This document shows, in pieces, positions 15,425-25,124 of a DNA stretch of 36,249 nucleotides (positions within the stretch are counted from its first letter, which is position 1; each line of letters opens with the position of its first letter). The position numbers and the translations under genes are program-made. The stretch covers positions 1 through 36,249 of the forward strand of contig CAZQRT010000004.1 in the NCBI GenBank assembly GCA_964596105.1, in the 5' to 3' direction. This DNA comes from CAJUOR01 sp964596105. Lineage in GTDB: Bacteria > Bacillota_I > Bacilli_A > Erysipelotrichales > Coprobacillaceae. The notes beneath the pieces are model-generated. The model searched no databases. It was not told the origin of the DNA and saw only the letters and a list, made by a program, of their open reading frames with translations.

Positions 15425-17153
15425 CCAAATCCTCCTTGCCCACCATGCGGGCGCCTTTCATCGGGGCTTCCGCCAGTTTGGTGTAAATACTTAAAATTCC
15501 ATTTTGATAACGGCTTGCGTGAGGCTGCCAGCTTGCTTTTCGTTGCGCGAGAACATCCTCAATCTCCTCAGGGCTTTTATGTTCCCCTTTGATGCCGATG
15601 ATATCGAGACGGCGGTGCGGTACATCGACGCGGATGAGATCATCCTTCTCCACCAGGGCGATAGGGCCGCCCTGGGCGGCTTCGGGGGAAACGTGGCCGA
15701 TCGCGGGACCCTTGCTGGCACCGGAGAAACGGCCGTCGGTAATGAGCGCGATGCTCGCCGCCAGTTTTGGATCGCTGGAAATGGCCTCGGTCGTATAAAA
15801 CATCTCCGGCATGCCACTGCCGCGCGGTCCCTCATAGCGGATCAGAACCGCCTCGCCGGGCTGAATCTGATGCGATAAAACCGCCTGGATAGCCTCCTCC
15901 TCGCTGTCAAACGGCCGCGCCTTCAGCACGACATCCTGCATTGCCAAAGGGCAGGCGGTATGCTTGATGATGGCGCCTTCCGGAGCGAGACTGCCGTAAA
16001 GCACCGCGATCGCGCCGTGCTCTCCTAACGGCTGATCGTAAGGATGGATGATGTCCTCTTTTCTGATATGATGCTTTTCGCGGTATGCTTTTTGATACTC
16101 ATAAAAAGGACTGTGCACGAAATCCTCAAGGTTTTCCCCTAAGGTTTTACCCGTGACCGTCATGACATCAAGATGGAGATGATCTTTGATTTCCATCATG
16201 ATTGCCGGGACTCCGCCGGCATAGTAGACATAAGAAGCCGGCCATGTTCCCGCCGGCCGCACATCCAGAAGATAATGAGCGTGGCGGTGCAAACGGTCAA
16301 ATAATGTGGCGTCGATGTCCAGCCCGAATTCTCTGGCAATCGCGGGCAGGTGCAAAAGGGCGTTGCTGCTGCCTGAGATCGCGGCATGCACCATGATGGC
16401 GTTTTCAAAAGATTTCATGGTGACAATGTCGCGCGGCTTTAAATCCCGCTCCGCCAGTTTTAATACCTGGGCACCTGCTTGTATACAGGCTTGTTTTAAA
16501 ATCTCATCATCAGCCGGCATGAGCGCCGTGCCCGGCAGCATCAGCCCCAGTGATTCCGCCATGATCTGCATGGTGCAGGCGGTGCCCATAAACGCGCAGG
16601 CCCCGCAGCCCGGGCAGGCATGCCGCTGGTAGTAGGCGAGCTTTTCCGCCGAGATTTCCCCGCGTTCATACTGCGCGGAATAAGCGCCGAGCTGCTCCAA
16701 TGTCAGCATATCAGGACCCGGCCCCATGACCCCGCCGGTGACCATGAGGGCGGGGATGTTGATTCTGCCCATCGCCATGAGATGAGCCGGCATGCCTTTA
16801 TCGCAGCTCGCGGCGAAGACAGCGCCGTCAAACGGGGTCGCCAGGGCGTGAACCTCCGCCATCGCGCAGATTAAATCGCGCGAGACCAGTGAATAGTTCA
16901 TGCCGTCATGACCCTGGGCCTGGCCGTCGCAGATATCGGTGGTGAAATATTTGGCCGCCTTTCCGCCGTGCTCATAAACGGATTTTTCCACGGCTTTCAC
17001 CAGCTCGAGAAGGTGGACGCTGCCGGGATGAGAATCCCCGTAGGTGCTCTCGATCATGATCTGCGGTTTGCTTAAATCCTCCGCCGTCCAGCCCGTGCCG
17101 ATCCGCAGCGGGTCCATCTCGGGGGAAAGCTTTCTGATTTGTTGACTTCTCAT
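15417..17153 (-). CDS. IlvD/Edd family dehydratase, likely sugar-acid (aldonate) dehydratase
   Basis: This 578-residue enzyme has the IlvD/Edd cysteine motifs SCDKGMPAH (near 115) and CPGCGACAF (near 185) for the iron-sulfur cluster, and GRFSGASKGPAIGHVSPEA near the C-terminus. The family includes dihydroxyacid dehydratase, phosphogluconate dehydratase and aldonate dehydratases. Placement with KDPG aldolase and KDG kinase argues for a non-phosphorylated aldonate such as gluconate or galactonate, giving 2-keto-3-deoxyaldonate. The start MDPLRIGTGW region also resembles sugar-acid members. ATG 17153 follows AAGAAAGGA. Only 44 bp separate it from pyrG, most of it terminator; no own promoter was recognised. 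No transporter or regulator is visible nearby. Confidence 0.85.
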   Translation of the reverse strand: MRSQQIRKLSPEMDPLRIGTGWTAEDLSKPQIMIESTYGDSHPGSVHLLELVKAVEKSVYEHGGKAAKYFTTDICDGQAQGHDGMNYSLVSRDLICAMAEVHALATPFDGAVFAASCDKGMPAHLMAMGRINIPALMVTGGVMGPGPDMLTLEQLGAYSAQYERGEISAEKLAYYQRHACPGCGACAFMGTACTMQIMAESLGLMLPGTALMPADDEILKQACIQAGAQVLKLAERDLKPRDIVTMKSFENAIMVHAAISGSSNALLHLPAIAREFGLDIDATLFDRLHRHAHYLLDVRPAGTWPASYVYYAGGVPAIMMEIKDHLHLDVMTVTGKTLGENLEDFVHSPFYEYQKAYREKHHIRKEDIIHPYDQPLGEHGAIAVLYGSLAPEGAIIKHTACPLAMQDVVLKARPFDSEEEAIQAVLSHQIQPGEAVLIRYEGPRGSGMPEMFYTTEAISSDPKLAASIALITDGRFSGASKGPAIGHVSPEAAQGGPIALVEKDDLIRVDVPHRRLDIIGIKGEHKSPEEIEDVLAQRKASWQPHASRYQNGILSIYTKLAEAPMKGARMVGKEDLDD

Positions 17154-17172
17154 GATGATTTTCCTTTCTTGA

Positions 17173-17199
17173 TAAAAAACGGTTTGCGAACAAACCGTT
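17173..17199 (-). terminator. Intrinsic terminator of pyrG
   Basis: A perfect 9-bp stem AACGGTTTG with a four-base loop and a T6 tail in the minus direction. The stem overlaps the pyrG stop codon and lies just before the ribosome site of the dehydratase gene. Confidence 0.92.
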
Positions 17200-18793
17200 A
17201 AAGACGATGCTGAGCCTTGGCCGCCTGGATAAAGGTGCGAAACAGCGGGTGGCAGCGGTTCGGGCGGCTCTTGAATTCCGGGTGGAACTGCACGCCGATA
17301 TAATAAGGGTGATCAGAAATTTCGATCGATTCCATCAGATCGCTTTCCTCATAAACCCCGCCGAAGACCATGCCGTGTTTGATAAACTCATCGCGGTACT
17401 GATTGTTGAACTCATAGCGGTGGCGGTGTCTTTCCATCACCACATCCTCGCCGTAAATCTCCATCAGGCGCGTGCCTTTCTGAATCGTGCACGGATACGC
17501 GCCCAGGCGCATCGTGCCGCCTTTTTTCGAGATGGATTTCTGACTTTCCATGATGGCGATGATCGGGTGGGTGGTGTCGGGATCAAACTCCGTGGAGTTC
17601 GCGTCTGCCATCTGCAGCACATCGCGGGCAAAAGCGATCGAGGCGATCTGCATGCCCAGGCAAATTCCCAGAAACGGGATCTTGTGCACCCGGGCAAAGT
17701 TCGCGGCCCCGATCATGCCTTCGATGCCGCGCGCCCCGAAGCCGCCGGGGATGATGATGCCGTCCAGCCCCTGGAGCTGTTCGTAATTCGTATTTTCCAG
17801 GCCCTCGGAATCGATCCAGTGAATATTGATGCGGACGCGGTTGGCGATGCCGCCGTGGTTTAAAGCCTCGACGACAGACAAATAAGCGTCATGCAGTTGG
17901 ACATATTTGCCGATCAGCCCGATTTCCACGGTTTCCCGGCATTCCTCGATGGCGTCAATCATCGTGTACCAGTCCTCGAGATGAGCCGGGTGATCTTCGA
18001 GATGCAATTTCGTCAGGACCGTCTTCGCGAGATCCTGCTTCTCAAGCATGTCGACGACTTTATACAGCGAATCGAGGTTGTGATTGGCGATGACACAGTT
18101 TTTCTGGACGTTGCAGCTGTTGGCGATCTTCGTTAAAATCTCCTCGCTCAAAGGCGTTTCGCTGCGCGCCACGATGATATCAGGGGTGATGCCGTAGCTT
18201 TGCAGCTCCTTGACGGAGTGCTGGGTCGGCTTGGTTTTGTATTCCCCCGAGCAGTGCAGCCAGGGCACTAAAGTGACATGGATGAAGACGCAATTCTCGC
18301 GGCCGGTTTCCATGGCGATCTGGCGGATGCTCTCTAAAAACGGCAGGCTTTCGATATCGCCGACCGTGCCGCCGATTTCGGTAATGACGATATCGCCGTA
18401 ATCGCCGGCCTTGTAAACAAATTCCTTGATGGCGTTGGTGATATGGGGGATGACCTGAATGGTGTGGCCTAAATAACCGCCTTCGCGTTCGCGGTTCAAA
18501 ACATCCCAGTAAACCTGGCCGGTGGTGAGGTTGGAGTAGGCGTGCAGGTTTTCATCGATAAAGCGCTCATAATGACCTAAATCCAGATCCGTCTCACAGC
18601 CGTCCTCGGTCACGAACACTTCGCCGTGCTGATAGGGACTCATGGTGCCGGGATCGACATTGATGTAAGGATCCAGTTTTTGTGAGGTAATCTTATAGCT
18701 GCGGGCCTTTAACAGCCGCCCTAACGAGGAAGCGACGACACCCTTGCCGAGACCCGAGACGACGCCGCCGGTGACGAAAATGAATTTAGCCAT
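17198..18793 (-). CDS. pyrG: CTP synthase
   Basis: PyrG converts UTP, ATP and glutamine to CTP. The 531-residue protein has the synthetase domain (FVTGGVVSGLGKG at the N-terminus, AMETGRENC, and IGTVGDIES-like EIGGTVGDIES) and a C-terminal class I glutamine amidotransferase with GICLGMQ (Cys near 379) and HPEF near 512. I use ATG 18793 (MAKFIFVTGG, the family's usual start) after AAAGGGTGG rather than the GTG three codons earlier. It is divergent from carA, with separate promoters between them, which groups pyrimidine genes back to back. Confidence 0.97.
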   Translation of the reverse strand: MAKFIFVTGGVVSGLGKGVVASSLGRLLKARSYKITSQKLDPYINVDPGTMSPYQHGEVFVTEDGCETDLDLGHYERFIDENLHAYSNLTTGQVYWDVLNREREGGYLGHTIQVIPHITNAIKEFVYKAGDYGDIVITEIGGTVGDIESLPFLESIRQIAMETGRENCVFIHVTLVPWLHCSGEYKTKPTQHSVKELQSYGITPDIIVARSETPLSEEILTKIANSCNVQKNCVIANHNLDSLYKVVDMLEKQDLAKTVLTKLHLEDHPAHLEDWYTMIDAIEECRETVEIGLIGKYVQLHDAYLSVVEALNHGGIANRVRINIHWIDSEGLENTNYEQLQGLDGIIIPGGFGARGIEGMIGAANFARVHKIPFLGICLGMQIASIAFARDVLQMADANSTEFDPDTTHPIIAIMESQKSISKKGGTMRLGAYPCTIQKGTRLMEIYGEDVVMERHRHRYEFNNQYRDEFIKHGMVFGGVYEESDLMESIEISDHPYYIGVQFHPEFKSRPNRCHPLFRTFIQAAKAQHRL

Positions 18794-18820
18794 ATCTTCC
18801 ACCCTTTCTGTACGGCTTTC

Positions 18821-18849
18821 ATGATACGGACAAACCCTTTTGATGTCAA
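18821..18849 (-). promoter_or_regulatory. pyrG promoter
   Basis: On the minus strand TTGACA (18849-18844), 17 bp and TATCAT (18826-18821). The predicted leader is about 20 nt, too short for the long attenuator seen in some Firmicute pyrG genes. Confidence 0.8.
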
Positions 18850-18868
18850 TAAAAACCTGCGAAAAGGC

Positions 18869-18897
18869 ATGACAAGGATGGCTTTATCCTCTATAAT
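18869..18897 (+). promoter_or_regulatory. carA promoter
   Basis: ATGACA (18869-18874), 17 bp and TATAAT (18892-18897), 26 bp before ATG 18924. The spacer holds a small inverted repeat AGGAT-GGCTTT-ATCCT that could bind a regulator. No PyrR-type leader fits in the space. Confidence 0.8.
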
Positions 18898-18923
18898 AAT
18901 CTGCGGAAAAAAGGAGGGATTTT

Positions 18924-20012
18924 ATGAAGCAGGCATGGTTAATTCTGGAAGACGGAACGATCGTCCAGGGCACCCACCACGGCGACGACCGTGAGGTTTA
19001 CGCGGAGGTCGTTTTCAACACCAGCATGACCGGTTATCAGGAAATTATGACGGATCCCAGCTATCAGGGCCAGGCCGTCATGCTGACGTATCCTTTGATC
19101 GGCAACTACGGGATCAATGACGATTTCAGCGAATCGGAATATCCCCATCTTTCCGCCCTGATCACCCATGAAATCGCGGACTATCCCAGCCACTTCGCCA
19201 GCGCGCAGGATCTGGACGCTTTTTTAAAAAAGTATCACATTTTCGCTTTGACAGATGTGGACACCCGCTCGCTGACGAGAAAAATCCGCGAGAAGGGCAC
19301 CATGGAGGGTTATCTGACCTGCGATTTAAAACCCTTTGATCAATATGTATTTCCCCTGGCCCGCGACGAGAACTTCGTCGCCCAGGTAACCGCCCGGGAA
19401 ATCCGGCATTACCCCGGCCATACTTATCGTGTCGCGCTCTATGATTTTGGCATGAAAGCCAATATCCTGCGCCATTTTTTACGTCTCGGCTACGATGTCA
19501 CGGTCCTGCCGGCGGCGACCCCGGCGGCGGCGGTATTAGCCGGTAATTTCGACGGCGTGGTGCTTTCCAACGGCCCCGGCGATCCCAAGACTTATGTCGA
19601 TATCATCAACGAAATGAAAATCCTCTACGCCTCAAAGCTGCCGATTCTGGCCATCTGTCTGGGCCATCAGCTGATGGCGCTCGCCAACGGCTTTGACACC
19701 TACCGCCTGAAATACGGCCACCGCGGCGCCAATCATCCCGTCAAGGATCTGCGCACCGGGCGCGTCTATCTGTCCAGCCAGAATCACGGCTATGTCGTCG
19801 ATGACAAGACCATTGATGAAAATATCTGCGCCCCTTTGTTTGTGAATGTCAACGATCAGACCAACGAAGGGCTGATCTATAAACAGCGGCCGATCATCAG
19901 CACGCAGTTTCATCCCGAAGCGTGCCCGGGACCGGCTGATACCGAATATCTGTTTTCCGAGTTTTTTTTGATGATGGAGGAATATCGCCATGCCGAAAGA
20001 TCCGCGCATTAA
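18924..20012 (+). CDS. carA: Carbamoyl phosphate synthase small subunit
   Basis: CarA is the glutaminase subunit that delivers ammonia to CarB. The N-terminal domain (LILEDGTIVQG, FNTSMTGYQE, DPSYQGQ) is followed by the class I amidotransferase with LAICLGHQ (Cys near 243) and QFHPEACPGP near 329. The 362-residue length is normal. ATG 18924 follows AAAAGGAGGG. The end overlaps carB by 23 bp. Confidence 0.96.
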   Translation: MKQAWLILEDGTIVQGTHHGDDREVYAEVVFNTSMTGYQEIMTDPSYQGQAVMLTYPLIGNYGINDDFSESEYPHLSALITHEIADYPSHFASAQDLDAFLKKYHIFALTDVDTRSLTRKIREKGTMEGYLTCDLKPFDQYVFPLARDENFVAQVTAREIRHYPGHTYRVALYDFGMKANILRHFLRLGYDVTVLPAATPAAAVLAGNFDGVVLSNGPGDPKTYVDIINEMKILYASKLPILAICLGHQLMALANGFDTYRLKYGHRGANHPVKDLRTGRVYLSSQNHGYVVDDKTIDENICAPLFVNVNDQTNEGLIYKQRPIISTQFHPEACPGPADTEYLFSEFFLMMEEYRHAERSAH

Positions 20013-23000
20013 AAAAGTTTTAATGATCGGTTCCGGTCCGATTGTCATCGGGCAGGCCGCGGAATTTGACTACGCCGGCACCCAGGCCTGCCGGGCTTTA
20101 AAAGAGGAAGGCCTGGAAGTGGTTTTAGTGAATTCCAATCCCGCCACCATCATGACCGACAAGCGCGTCGCCGACCATGTCTACATCGAGCCTTTGACGG
20201 TGGAAATGCTTACGAAGATTATCCGCAAAGAACGCCCTGACAGCCTGTTAGCGACCTTAGGCGGCCAGGTCGGGCTGAATCTCGCCATGAATCTCGCCGA
20301 GCGGGGCATTTTGGACAAATATAACGTGAGGCTGATCGGGACGAGCACGGATACCATCAAAAAAGCCGAGGACCGTCTCGAATTCAAGCGCACCATGGAA
20401 GCCATCCAGGAGCCGATTGCCGCCAGCACGATTGTCAACGATGTGCCCGCCGGCCTCGCTTTCGCGAAAAAAATCGGCTATCCCGTCGTGATCCGGCCCG
20501 CCTATACCCTGGGCGGCAGCGGCGGCGGCATCGCCCATGATGACGAGGAGCTTCAGACCATCCTGGAAAACGGCCTAAGGCTCTCGCGAGTCGGCCAGGC
20601 CCTGGTGGAAAAATCGATCGCCGGCTGGAAAGAAATCGAATATGAAGTCATGCGCGATCAGATCGGCACCTGCATTACCGTCTGCAACATGGAAAATGTC
20701 GATCCTGTCGGCGTTCATACCGGTGACAGCATCGTCGTCGCCCCGAGCCAGACCCTTAGCGACAAGGATTATCAGTTATTAAGGAGTTCGGCTTTCCGCA
20801 TTATCGAGGCTTTAGGCATCACCGGCGGCTGCAATGTCCAGTACGCCTTAAATCCTGACAGCCAGGAATACTGCGTCATCGAGGTCAATCCCCGCGTCTC
20901 GCGCTCGAGCGCCCTCGCCAGCAAGGCGACGGGCTATCCGATCGCCAAGGTCGCGGCGAAAATCGCCTTAGGCTATCATCTCGATGAAATTCAAAACGCC
21001 ATTACGAAAAAGACTTACGCCTGCTTTGAACCGGCCCTGGATTATGTCGTCGTCAAGATGCCGCGTCTGCCCTTTGACAAGTTCAATACCGCCGCGCGCG
21101 ATTTAACGACCCAGATGAAAGCGACCGGAGAGGTCATGAGCATCTGCGACCAGTTTGAAGGGGCGCTCATGAAAGCGATCCGCTCTTTAGAGCAGCATGT
21201 CGAGGGACTCACCTCGGCGCGCCTGTCCGCCCTGGATGATAAAGCTTTATATCAGCAGCTTCTTCATCCCCAGGACGACCGCCTCTGGGTGATCGCCGAG
21301 GCGCTGCGCCGCGGCTGGTCTTATGACGAGCTTTTCAACGTGACGAAAATCGACCGCTGGTTTATCGCCAAGATCGACCATCTCGTCAAAATAGAAAAAG
21401 CTTTGCGTGAAAACTACTGTGATGAGCTTTTGATCCAGGCGAAAAAATGGGAGTTTCCTGATACTTTAATCGCGGAATTATCCGGCCGGACAATTGAGCA
21501 GATTCAAAAAGACAGAGAACGACTGGCCTTACATCCGGTCTTTAAAATGGTTGATACGTGCGCCGGGGAATTCGCGGCGCAGACCCCTTATTATTATTCG
21601 TGCTATTTAAAAGAAAATGAAGTGGAAGTCAGTGATAAACCGAAGGTTCTCATCCTCGGTTCGGGCCCGATCCGCATCGGGCAGGGCATCGAGTTTGACT
21701 TTTGCAGCGTGCATGCCTGCTGGGCGTTAAAAAACGCCGGCTTTGACACGATCATCGTCAACAACAATCCCGAGACGGTGTCGACGGATTTTGATATCGC
21801 CGATCATCTCTATTTTGAGCCGCTCACGGCGGAGGATGTCGCCGCGATCGTGGCGCTGGAAAAACCGGTCGGGGCGGTCGTGCAGTTTGGCGGGCAGACC
21901 GCGATCAAGCTGACGATGGCGTTGCGGGCGATGGGCGTGAAGATATTGGGCACCGATGCCAAAGATGTCGACCGCGCCGAGGACCGCGAGCTGTTTGACG
22001 AGGTTCTGGAGCAGTGTCATCTTTCCCGGCCCCTGGGCAAAACCGTCTTTACCACCGAGGAGGCCCTGGCCGCGGCTAACAGCATCGGCTATCCGGTTCT
22101 CATCCGGCCTTCCTATGTCTTAGGGGGCACGGGCATGCGGATCGCCATCGACGACAAGGATATCGCCGGTTTTATGGCCAACATTCACCAGGATGACAAA
22201 ACCCATCCCGTTCTGATTGATAAGTATCTGTTAGGAAAAGAAGTCGAGGTCGACGCGATCTCGGACGGCAAAGATATACTAATCCCCGGCATCATGGAGC
22301 ATATCGAGCGCTCCGGCATTCATTCCGGGGACAGCATTTCGGTTTATCCGGCGAAAAGTTTAAGCGCGAAGGTGGAGACGATGATCCTGGAAGCGACCAA
22401 AGCGCTGGCCCGGTCGTTAAACATCGTGGGACTAATGAATATCCAGTTTATCGTTCACGATGAACAGATCAGCATTATCGAGGTCAATCCCCGCGCCAGC
22501 CGCACGGTGCCTTATTTGTCCAAGGTCACGGGCATCCCGATTGTCGATGTCGCGGTCGCGGTCATCTTAGGCACACCGCTGAAGGATCTGGGGTACGGGG
22601 TTGACCTGGCGCAAAAGCAGAAACTTTACGCGATTAAGATGCCGGTCTTCTCGTTTGAGAAAATCCACGGCGCCGATGTCAATCTCGGCCCTGAGATGAA
22701 GTCTACCGGGGAGTGCCTGGGCATCGATGAGGGCTTTGAGAATGCCTTGTATAAAGCGTTTTTAGGGGCGGGATACGACCTGCCAAGACGCTATGCCATG
22801 GTGATGACGTTAAGCGATGAGCAGAAGGCCGACGGGGTGAATATCGCCCGCGGCTTCAAGAATCTCGGTTATGACATTTACACCACCCAGGGCACGCATG
22901 ATTATTTCATGAAGCAGGGGATCGCGACGCGTCTCATTCACAAATACGAGGAGCCGGAGCCGAATCTCATGACGCTGATTTTTGAGCACCGTCTCGATTT

Positions 23001-23196
23001 CATCATCGATGTGCCGCAGCGCGGCCTGGAGCATATGCGCGACGGTTTCAACATCCGCCGCCATGCCGTGGAGACCGGGGTCAATGTCCTGACCAGTCTG
23101 GACACGGCCGCGGCTTTACTGGAAAGTCTGGAGAACAAGCATGAGAAACTGACGCCGGTTGATATTGTCGAGGTGAAGCAGTATGGCTCTTCATGA
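19990..23196 (+). CDS. carB: Carbamoyl phosphate synthase large subunit
   Basis: CarB (1068 residues) makes carbamoyl phosphate for pyrimidines and arginine. It shows the two homologous ATP-grasp halves: VLMIGSGPIVIGQAAEFDYAG near the start and VLILGSGPIRIGQGIEFDFCS near 545, each followed by an IEVNPR metal-binding motif, and a C-terminal MGS-like allosteric domain (about 935-1068, FKNLGYDIYTTQGT). The start has GGAGG inside carA. It overlaps purF by 14 bp, linking pyrimidine and purine synthesis in one transcript. Confidence 0.97.
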   Translation: MPKDPRIKKVLMIGSGPIVIGQAAEFDYAGTQACRALKEEGLEVVLVNSNPATIMTDKRVADHVYIEPLTVEMLTKIIRKERPDSLLATLGGQVGLNLAMNLAERGILDKYNVRLIGTSTDTIKKAEDRLEFKRTMEAIQEPIAASTIVNDVPAGLAFAKKIGYPVVIRPAYTLGGSGGGIAHDDEELQTILENGLRLSRVGQALVEKSIAGWKEIEYEVMRDQIGTCITVCNMENVDPVGVHTGDSIVVAPSQTLSDKDYQLLRSSAFRIIEALGITGGCNVQYALNPDSQEYCVIEVNPRVSRSSALASKATGYPIAKVAAKIALGYHLDEIQNAITKKTYACFEPALDYVVVKMPRLPFDKFNTAARDLTTQMKATGEVMSICDQFEGALMKAIRSLEQHVEGLTSARLSALDDKALYQQLLHPQDDRLWVIAEALRRGWSYDELFNVTKIDRWFIAKIDHLVKIEKALRENYCDELLIQAKKWEFPDTLIAELSGRTIEQIQKDRERLALHPVFKMVDTCAGEFAAQTPYYYSCYLKENEVEVSDKPKVLILGSGPIRIGQGIEFDFCSVHACWALKNAGFDTIIVNNNPETVSTDFDIADHLYFEPLTAEDVAAIVALEKPVGAVVQFGGQTAIKLTMALRAMGVKILGTDAKDVDRAEDRELFDEVLEQCHLSRPLGKTVFTTEEALAAANSIGYPVLIRPSYVLGGTGMRIAIDDKDIAGFMANIHQDDKTHPVLIDKYLLGKEVEVDAISDGKDILIPGIMEHIERSGIHSGDSISVYPAKSLSAKVETMILEATKALARSLNIVGLMNIQFIVHDEQISIIEVNPRASRTVPYLSKVTGIPIVDVAVAVILGTPLKDLGYGVDLAQKQKLYAIKMPVFSFEKIHGADVNLGPEMKSTGECLGIDEGFENALYKAFLGAGYDLPRRYAMVMTLSDEQKADGVNIARGFKNLGYDIYTTQGTHDYFMKQGIATRLIHKYEEPEPNLMTLIFEHRLDFIIDVPQRGLEHMRDGFNIRRHAVETGVNVLTSLDTAAALLESLENKHEKLTPVDIVEVKQYGSS

Positions 23197-24568
23197 GGAA
23201 TGCGGGATTTTCGGGGTGTACGGACATCCCCAGGCGGCGACGTTATGTTACTACGGGCTGCATTCTTTGCAGCACCGCGGCCAGGAGGCGGCCGGCATTC
23301 TCGTCCGCGAGGGCCGGGAGTTTTATCTGCACAAGGGTCAGGGTCTGGTCAGCGAGGTGTTTGACGAGGCCTTGCTTAAGCGGATGAACGGGGATGTCGC
23401 GATGGGCCATGTCCGTTACGCGACGGCCGGGGACGGCGGTCTGGCGAATGTCCAGCCGATTCTGTTTCGCACCCTCAAAGGGAGTCTCGGCATCTGTCAT
23501 AACGGCAATCTCATCAACTGGCGGATTTTAAAGGCGGAATTAGAGGAGATGGGCAGCATCTTCCAGTCTTCTTCGGATACCGAGATCATCGGTCATCTGA
23601 TTAAGAGGGAAAGCGGACGCATGATTGACCGCATCAAGGCCACGCTGAGGCAGCTGGACGGCGGGTTCGCTTTGTTGATTGTCCACGAGGAGGCGATGTA
23701 TGCCTGCCGCGACCGTTACGGCTTAAGGCCGCTGGTGATCGGGCGTTTGAAGGACGGCAGTTATGTTTTTGCCTCGGAGACGTGCGCGCTGGATATTGTC
23801 GGGGCTGATTTTGTCCGCGAGGTTGCCCCGGGGGAGATTGTGCGCGTGAAAGGCCAGCAGCTTTTGTCATGCTTTTATACCGATGACATCCCGGAGGCGA
23901 CATTATGCGCGATGGAGTATATTTACTTTTCCCGCCCCGACAGCGATCTCAAAAATATCAATATGCACGCGGCCCGCAAAAGGGCGGGGCGCGAGCTGTT
24001 TAAAGAATCGCCGACAGCGGCGGATGTCGTGATCGGGGTACCGGATTCGAGCCTTTCGGCGGCGATCGGTTACGCCGAGGCGGCGCGCATCCCGTATGAG
24101 ATGGGTCTCATTAAAAACAAATATGTCGGCCGGACGTTTATTCAGCCCACCCAGGAGTTAAGAGAGCAGGGGGTGCGGATGAAGCTTTCGGCGATTAAGA
24201 GCATCGTCAAGGATCAGCGCGTGATTTTAATTGACGACTCGATCGTCAGGGGCACGACGGCGAAGCGTATCATTGCCCGTTTAAAGGAGGCCGGGGCCCG
24301 GGAGGTGCATGTCAAGATCGCCAGTCCGATGTTTCGTTTCCCTTGTTTTTACGGGGTTGATTTCGCCACTTTTGACGAGCTTCTGGCTAATCACATGGAC
24401 CTCGAGACGATGCGTGATTATTTAGGCGCGGATTCGCTGTATTTTCTGTCCTTAGAGGGTTTAAAGGCGGCGATCGGGCATGAGCAGCTGTGTCTGGCCT
24501 GCTTCCACGGTCATTATCCGACCGCGCTCTATGACGCTTTTCAGGATGAATCGCAAACAAACAAATGA
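23183..24568 (+). CDS. purF: Amidophosphoribosyltransferase
   Basis: PurF makes phosphoribosylamine from PRPP and glutamine, the first purine step. The short propeptide MALHEE precedes Cys7 (CGIFGVYG), expected to become the N-terminal nucleophile of the class II glutaminase domain. The phosphoribosyltransferase motif VILIDDSIVRGTT lies near 346-358, and late cysteines (CFYG, CLAC) may belong to the structural iron-sulfur site of Bacillus-type enzymes. Length 461 is typical. Overlap with carB by 14 bp indicates coupling. Confidence 0.95.
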   Translation: MALHEECGIFGVYGHPQAATLCYYGLHSLQHRGQEAAGILVREGREFYLHKGQGLVSEVFDEALLKRMNGDVAMGHVRYATAGDGGLANVQPILFRTLKGSLGICHNGNLINWRILKAELEEMGSIFQSSSDTEIIGHLIKRESGRMIDRIKATLRQLDGGFALLIVHEEAMYACRDRYGLRPLVIGRLKDGSYVFASETCALDIVGADFVREVAPGEIVRVKGQQLLSCFYTDDIPEATLCAMEYIYFSRPDSDLKNINMHAARKRAGRELFKESPTAADVVIGVPDSSLSAAIGYAEAARIPYEMGLIKNKYVGRTFIQPTQELREQGVRMKLSAIKSIVKDQRVILIDDSIVRGTTAKRIIARLKEAGAREVHVKIASPMFRFPCFYGVDFATFDELLANHMDLETMRDYLGADSLYFLSLEGLKAAIGHEQLCLACFHGHYPTALYDAFQDESQTNK

Positions 24569-24617
24569 TTTTTAGTGTCATTTATGATAAACTTAAGAGG
24601 GAAGGGGGAAGGCAGTC

Positions 24618-25124
24618 ATGCGCAAAAGACAGGTTTTGGGGATCGTTGTTTTAGTTGTCGGGATCTGTGTCCTGGTCTTTAATATCCTCAAGGATCACCA
24701 TGTTCATCTGGGCATCTTTGATTTCATTTATGATATCATGGAATGGTTTTCCTTCTCCGCGTTTTTTCATTTGATCCGTGACAGTTTCTCCAGTATTTTT
24801 GATTTTATCGGCAATTATTTCTGGTGTCTGCTTTTGATTGTGGCGGGCGCTTTGCTGATTTACAGCTCTTACCGTTCGCGTAAGGCGGATGAGGAGGGCT
24901 ACTACGTTCATCAGGAAAAGCGCCGGCTTTACCGCAGCAAAGATGACAGGAAGTTTCTCGGGGTCTGCGCGGGGCTGGCTCATTACTGGGGGATTGACCC
25001 GACGATTGTCCGCATCGCGGTGCTGTTTTTGTTCTTTCTGTTTTCAACCGTGGTTTTGTGTGTGTATTTATTGCTGGCGGTGATCCTGCCGGTAGAGGAG
25101 AGTGGTGAGCATGATCGATTTTAA
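24618..25124 (+). CDS. PspC domain membrane protein
   Basis: The 168-residue protein has an N-terminal hydrophobic helix (about 6-24), a second (about 66-83) and a C-terminal PspC domain (about 103-160) with LYRSKDDRKFLGVCAGLAHYWGID and a final transmembrane helix. PspC proteins take part in envelope stress sensing. The ATG follows GGGAAGGGGG. Its end overlaps the dipeptidase gene by 14 bp. The role of the N-terminal membrane part is unknown. Confidence 0.85.
   Translation: MRKRQVLGIVVLVVGICVLVFNILKDHHVHLGIFDFIYDIMEWFSFSAFFHLIRDSFSSIFDFIGNYFWCLLLIVAGALLIYSSYRSRKADEEGYYVHQEKRRLYRSKDDRKFLGVCAGLAHYWGIDPTIVRIAVLFLFFLFSTVVLCVYLLLAVILPVEESGEHDRF

Noticed and set aside
18803..18923. Pyrimidine attenuator or PyrR leader
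   Set aside because: The two promoters leave leaders of only about 20 nt, without room for an attenuator.
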